A stretch of DNA of 64,000 nt from the NCBI GenBank assembly GCA_021464245.1, contig JADCRB010000068.1, forward strand, positions 499,427 to 563,426. The letters run 5' to 3'. The position numbers and the translations under genes were made by a program. The stretch is from Carallia brachiata (lineage: Eukaryota; Streptophyta; Magnoliopsida; Malpighiales; Rhizophoraceae). Below are positions 63,929 to 64,000 of the stretch, in pieces; within the stretch, counting starts at the first letter, position 1; every line of letters starts with the position of its first letter. The notes below the pieces were generated by a model, which was given only the letters and a program-made list of their open reading frames with translations, had not been told where the DNA came from and ran no database searches.

Positions 63929-64000
63929 TCACAAGGTAGCGGCAAGTTGATCAATGGAGGGAACAGAGTTGTGGGGCTTGAGCCTATGCCGGCAAGTCGG
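63929..64000 (-). CDS. C-terminal end of an unidentified gene (partial)
   Basis: On the minus strand, 23 codons are open from the window edge to a TGA at 63929-63931: polar, with RHRLKPHNSVPSIDQLAAT. The GC content rises sharply against the spacer, and the composition looks coding. There is too little to name a family. It could be chance; the next bases beyond the window would decide. Confidence 0.35.
   Translation of the reverse strand, partial: PTCRHRLKPHNSVPSIDQLAATL

Overview
This window is nuclear DNA from a flowering plant, most likely a woody eudicot. The evidence is GT-AG split genes with short exons, very AT-rich intergenic DNA full of small inverted-repeat elements, long CT/GA microsatellites in leaders, and protein sequences of plant-specific families (PLATZ, VQ, thioredoxin o, RAN1-type copper ATPase). 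I cannot name the species. There are no prokaryotic operons, no CRISPR array and no rRNA or tRNA genes that I can see.

Layout. 1-608 (-): start of a VQ-motif protein gene that runs off the left edge. 6324-12204 (-): a nine-exon gene for a RAN1/HMA7-type copper-transporting P1B ATPase. All splice sites are present, but the sequence as given carries two single-base deletions and one missing codon. 24926-27337 (+): a six-exon mitochondrial thioredoxin o. 47900-50918 (-): a four-exon PLATZ zinc-binding protein. 57997-58650 (+): a mitochondrial ribosomal protein bL12 with an intron in its 5' leader. 61071-62044 (+): a four-exon, single-RRM, probably organellar RNA-binding protein whose frame breaks by one base at its first splice junction. 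63929-64000 (-): what looks like the last codons of another gene leaving the right edge.

The long gene-poor stretches (12.4-24.9 kb, 27.8-47.5 kb, 51.3-57.4 kb) hold small transposable elements. These include a 387-bp Mutator-like MITE with a perfect 9-bp target duplication, a 1.4-kb hAT-like element, several palindromic MITEs, two SINE-like copies with a B-box and T-run, a LINE 3' fragment, and two related GC-rich retroelement pieces. There is also a decayed, duplicated coding-like relic near 37.7-38.2 kb that I could not identify.

The genes do not form a cluster with a shared task. Three products probably act in organelles (thioredoxin o, bL12, RRM protein), two are nuclear regulators (PLATZ, VQ), and one is a membrane copper pump. 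I found no convincing new biological system. The observations most worth checking are the frame breaks in the RAN1 and RRM genes, which are either assembly indels or real gene damage, and the unidentified relic at 37.7-38.2 kb.
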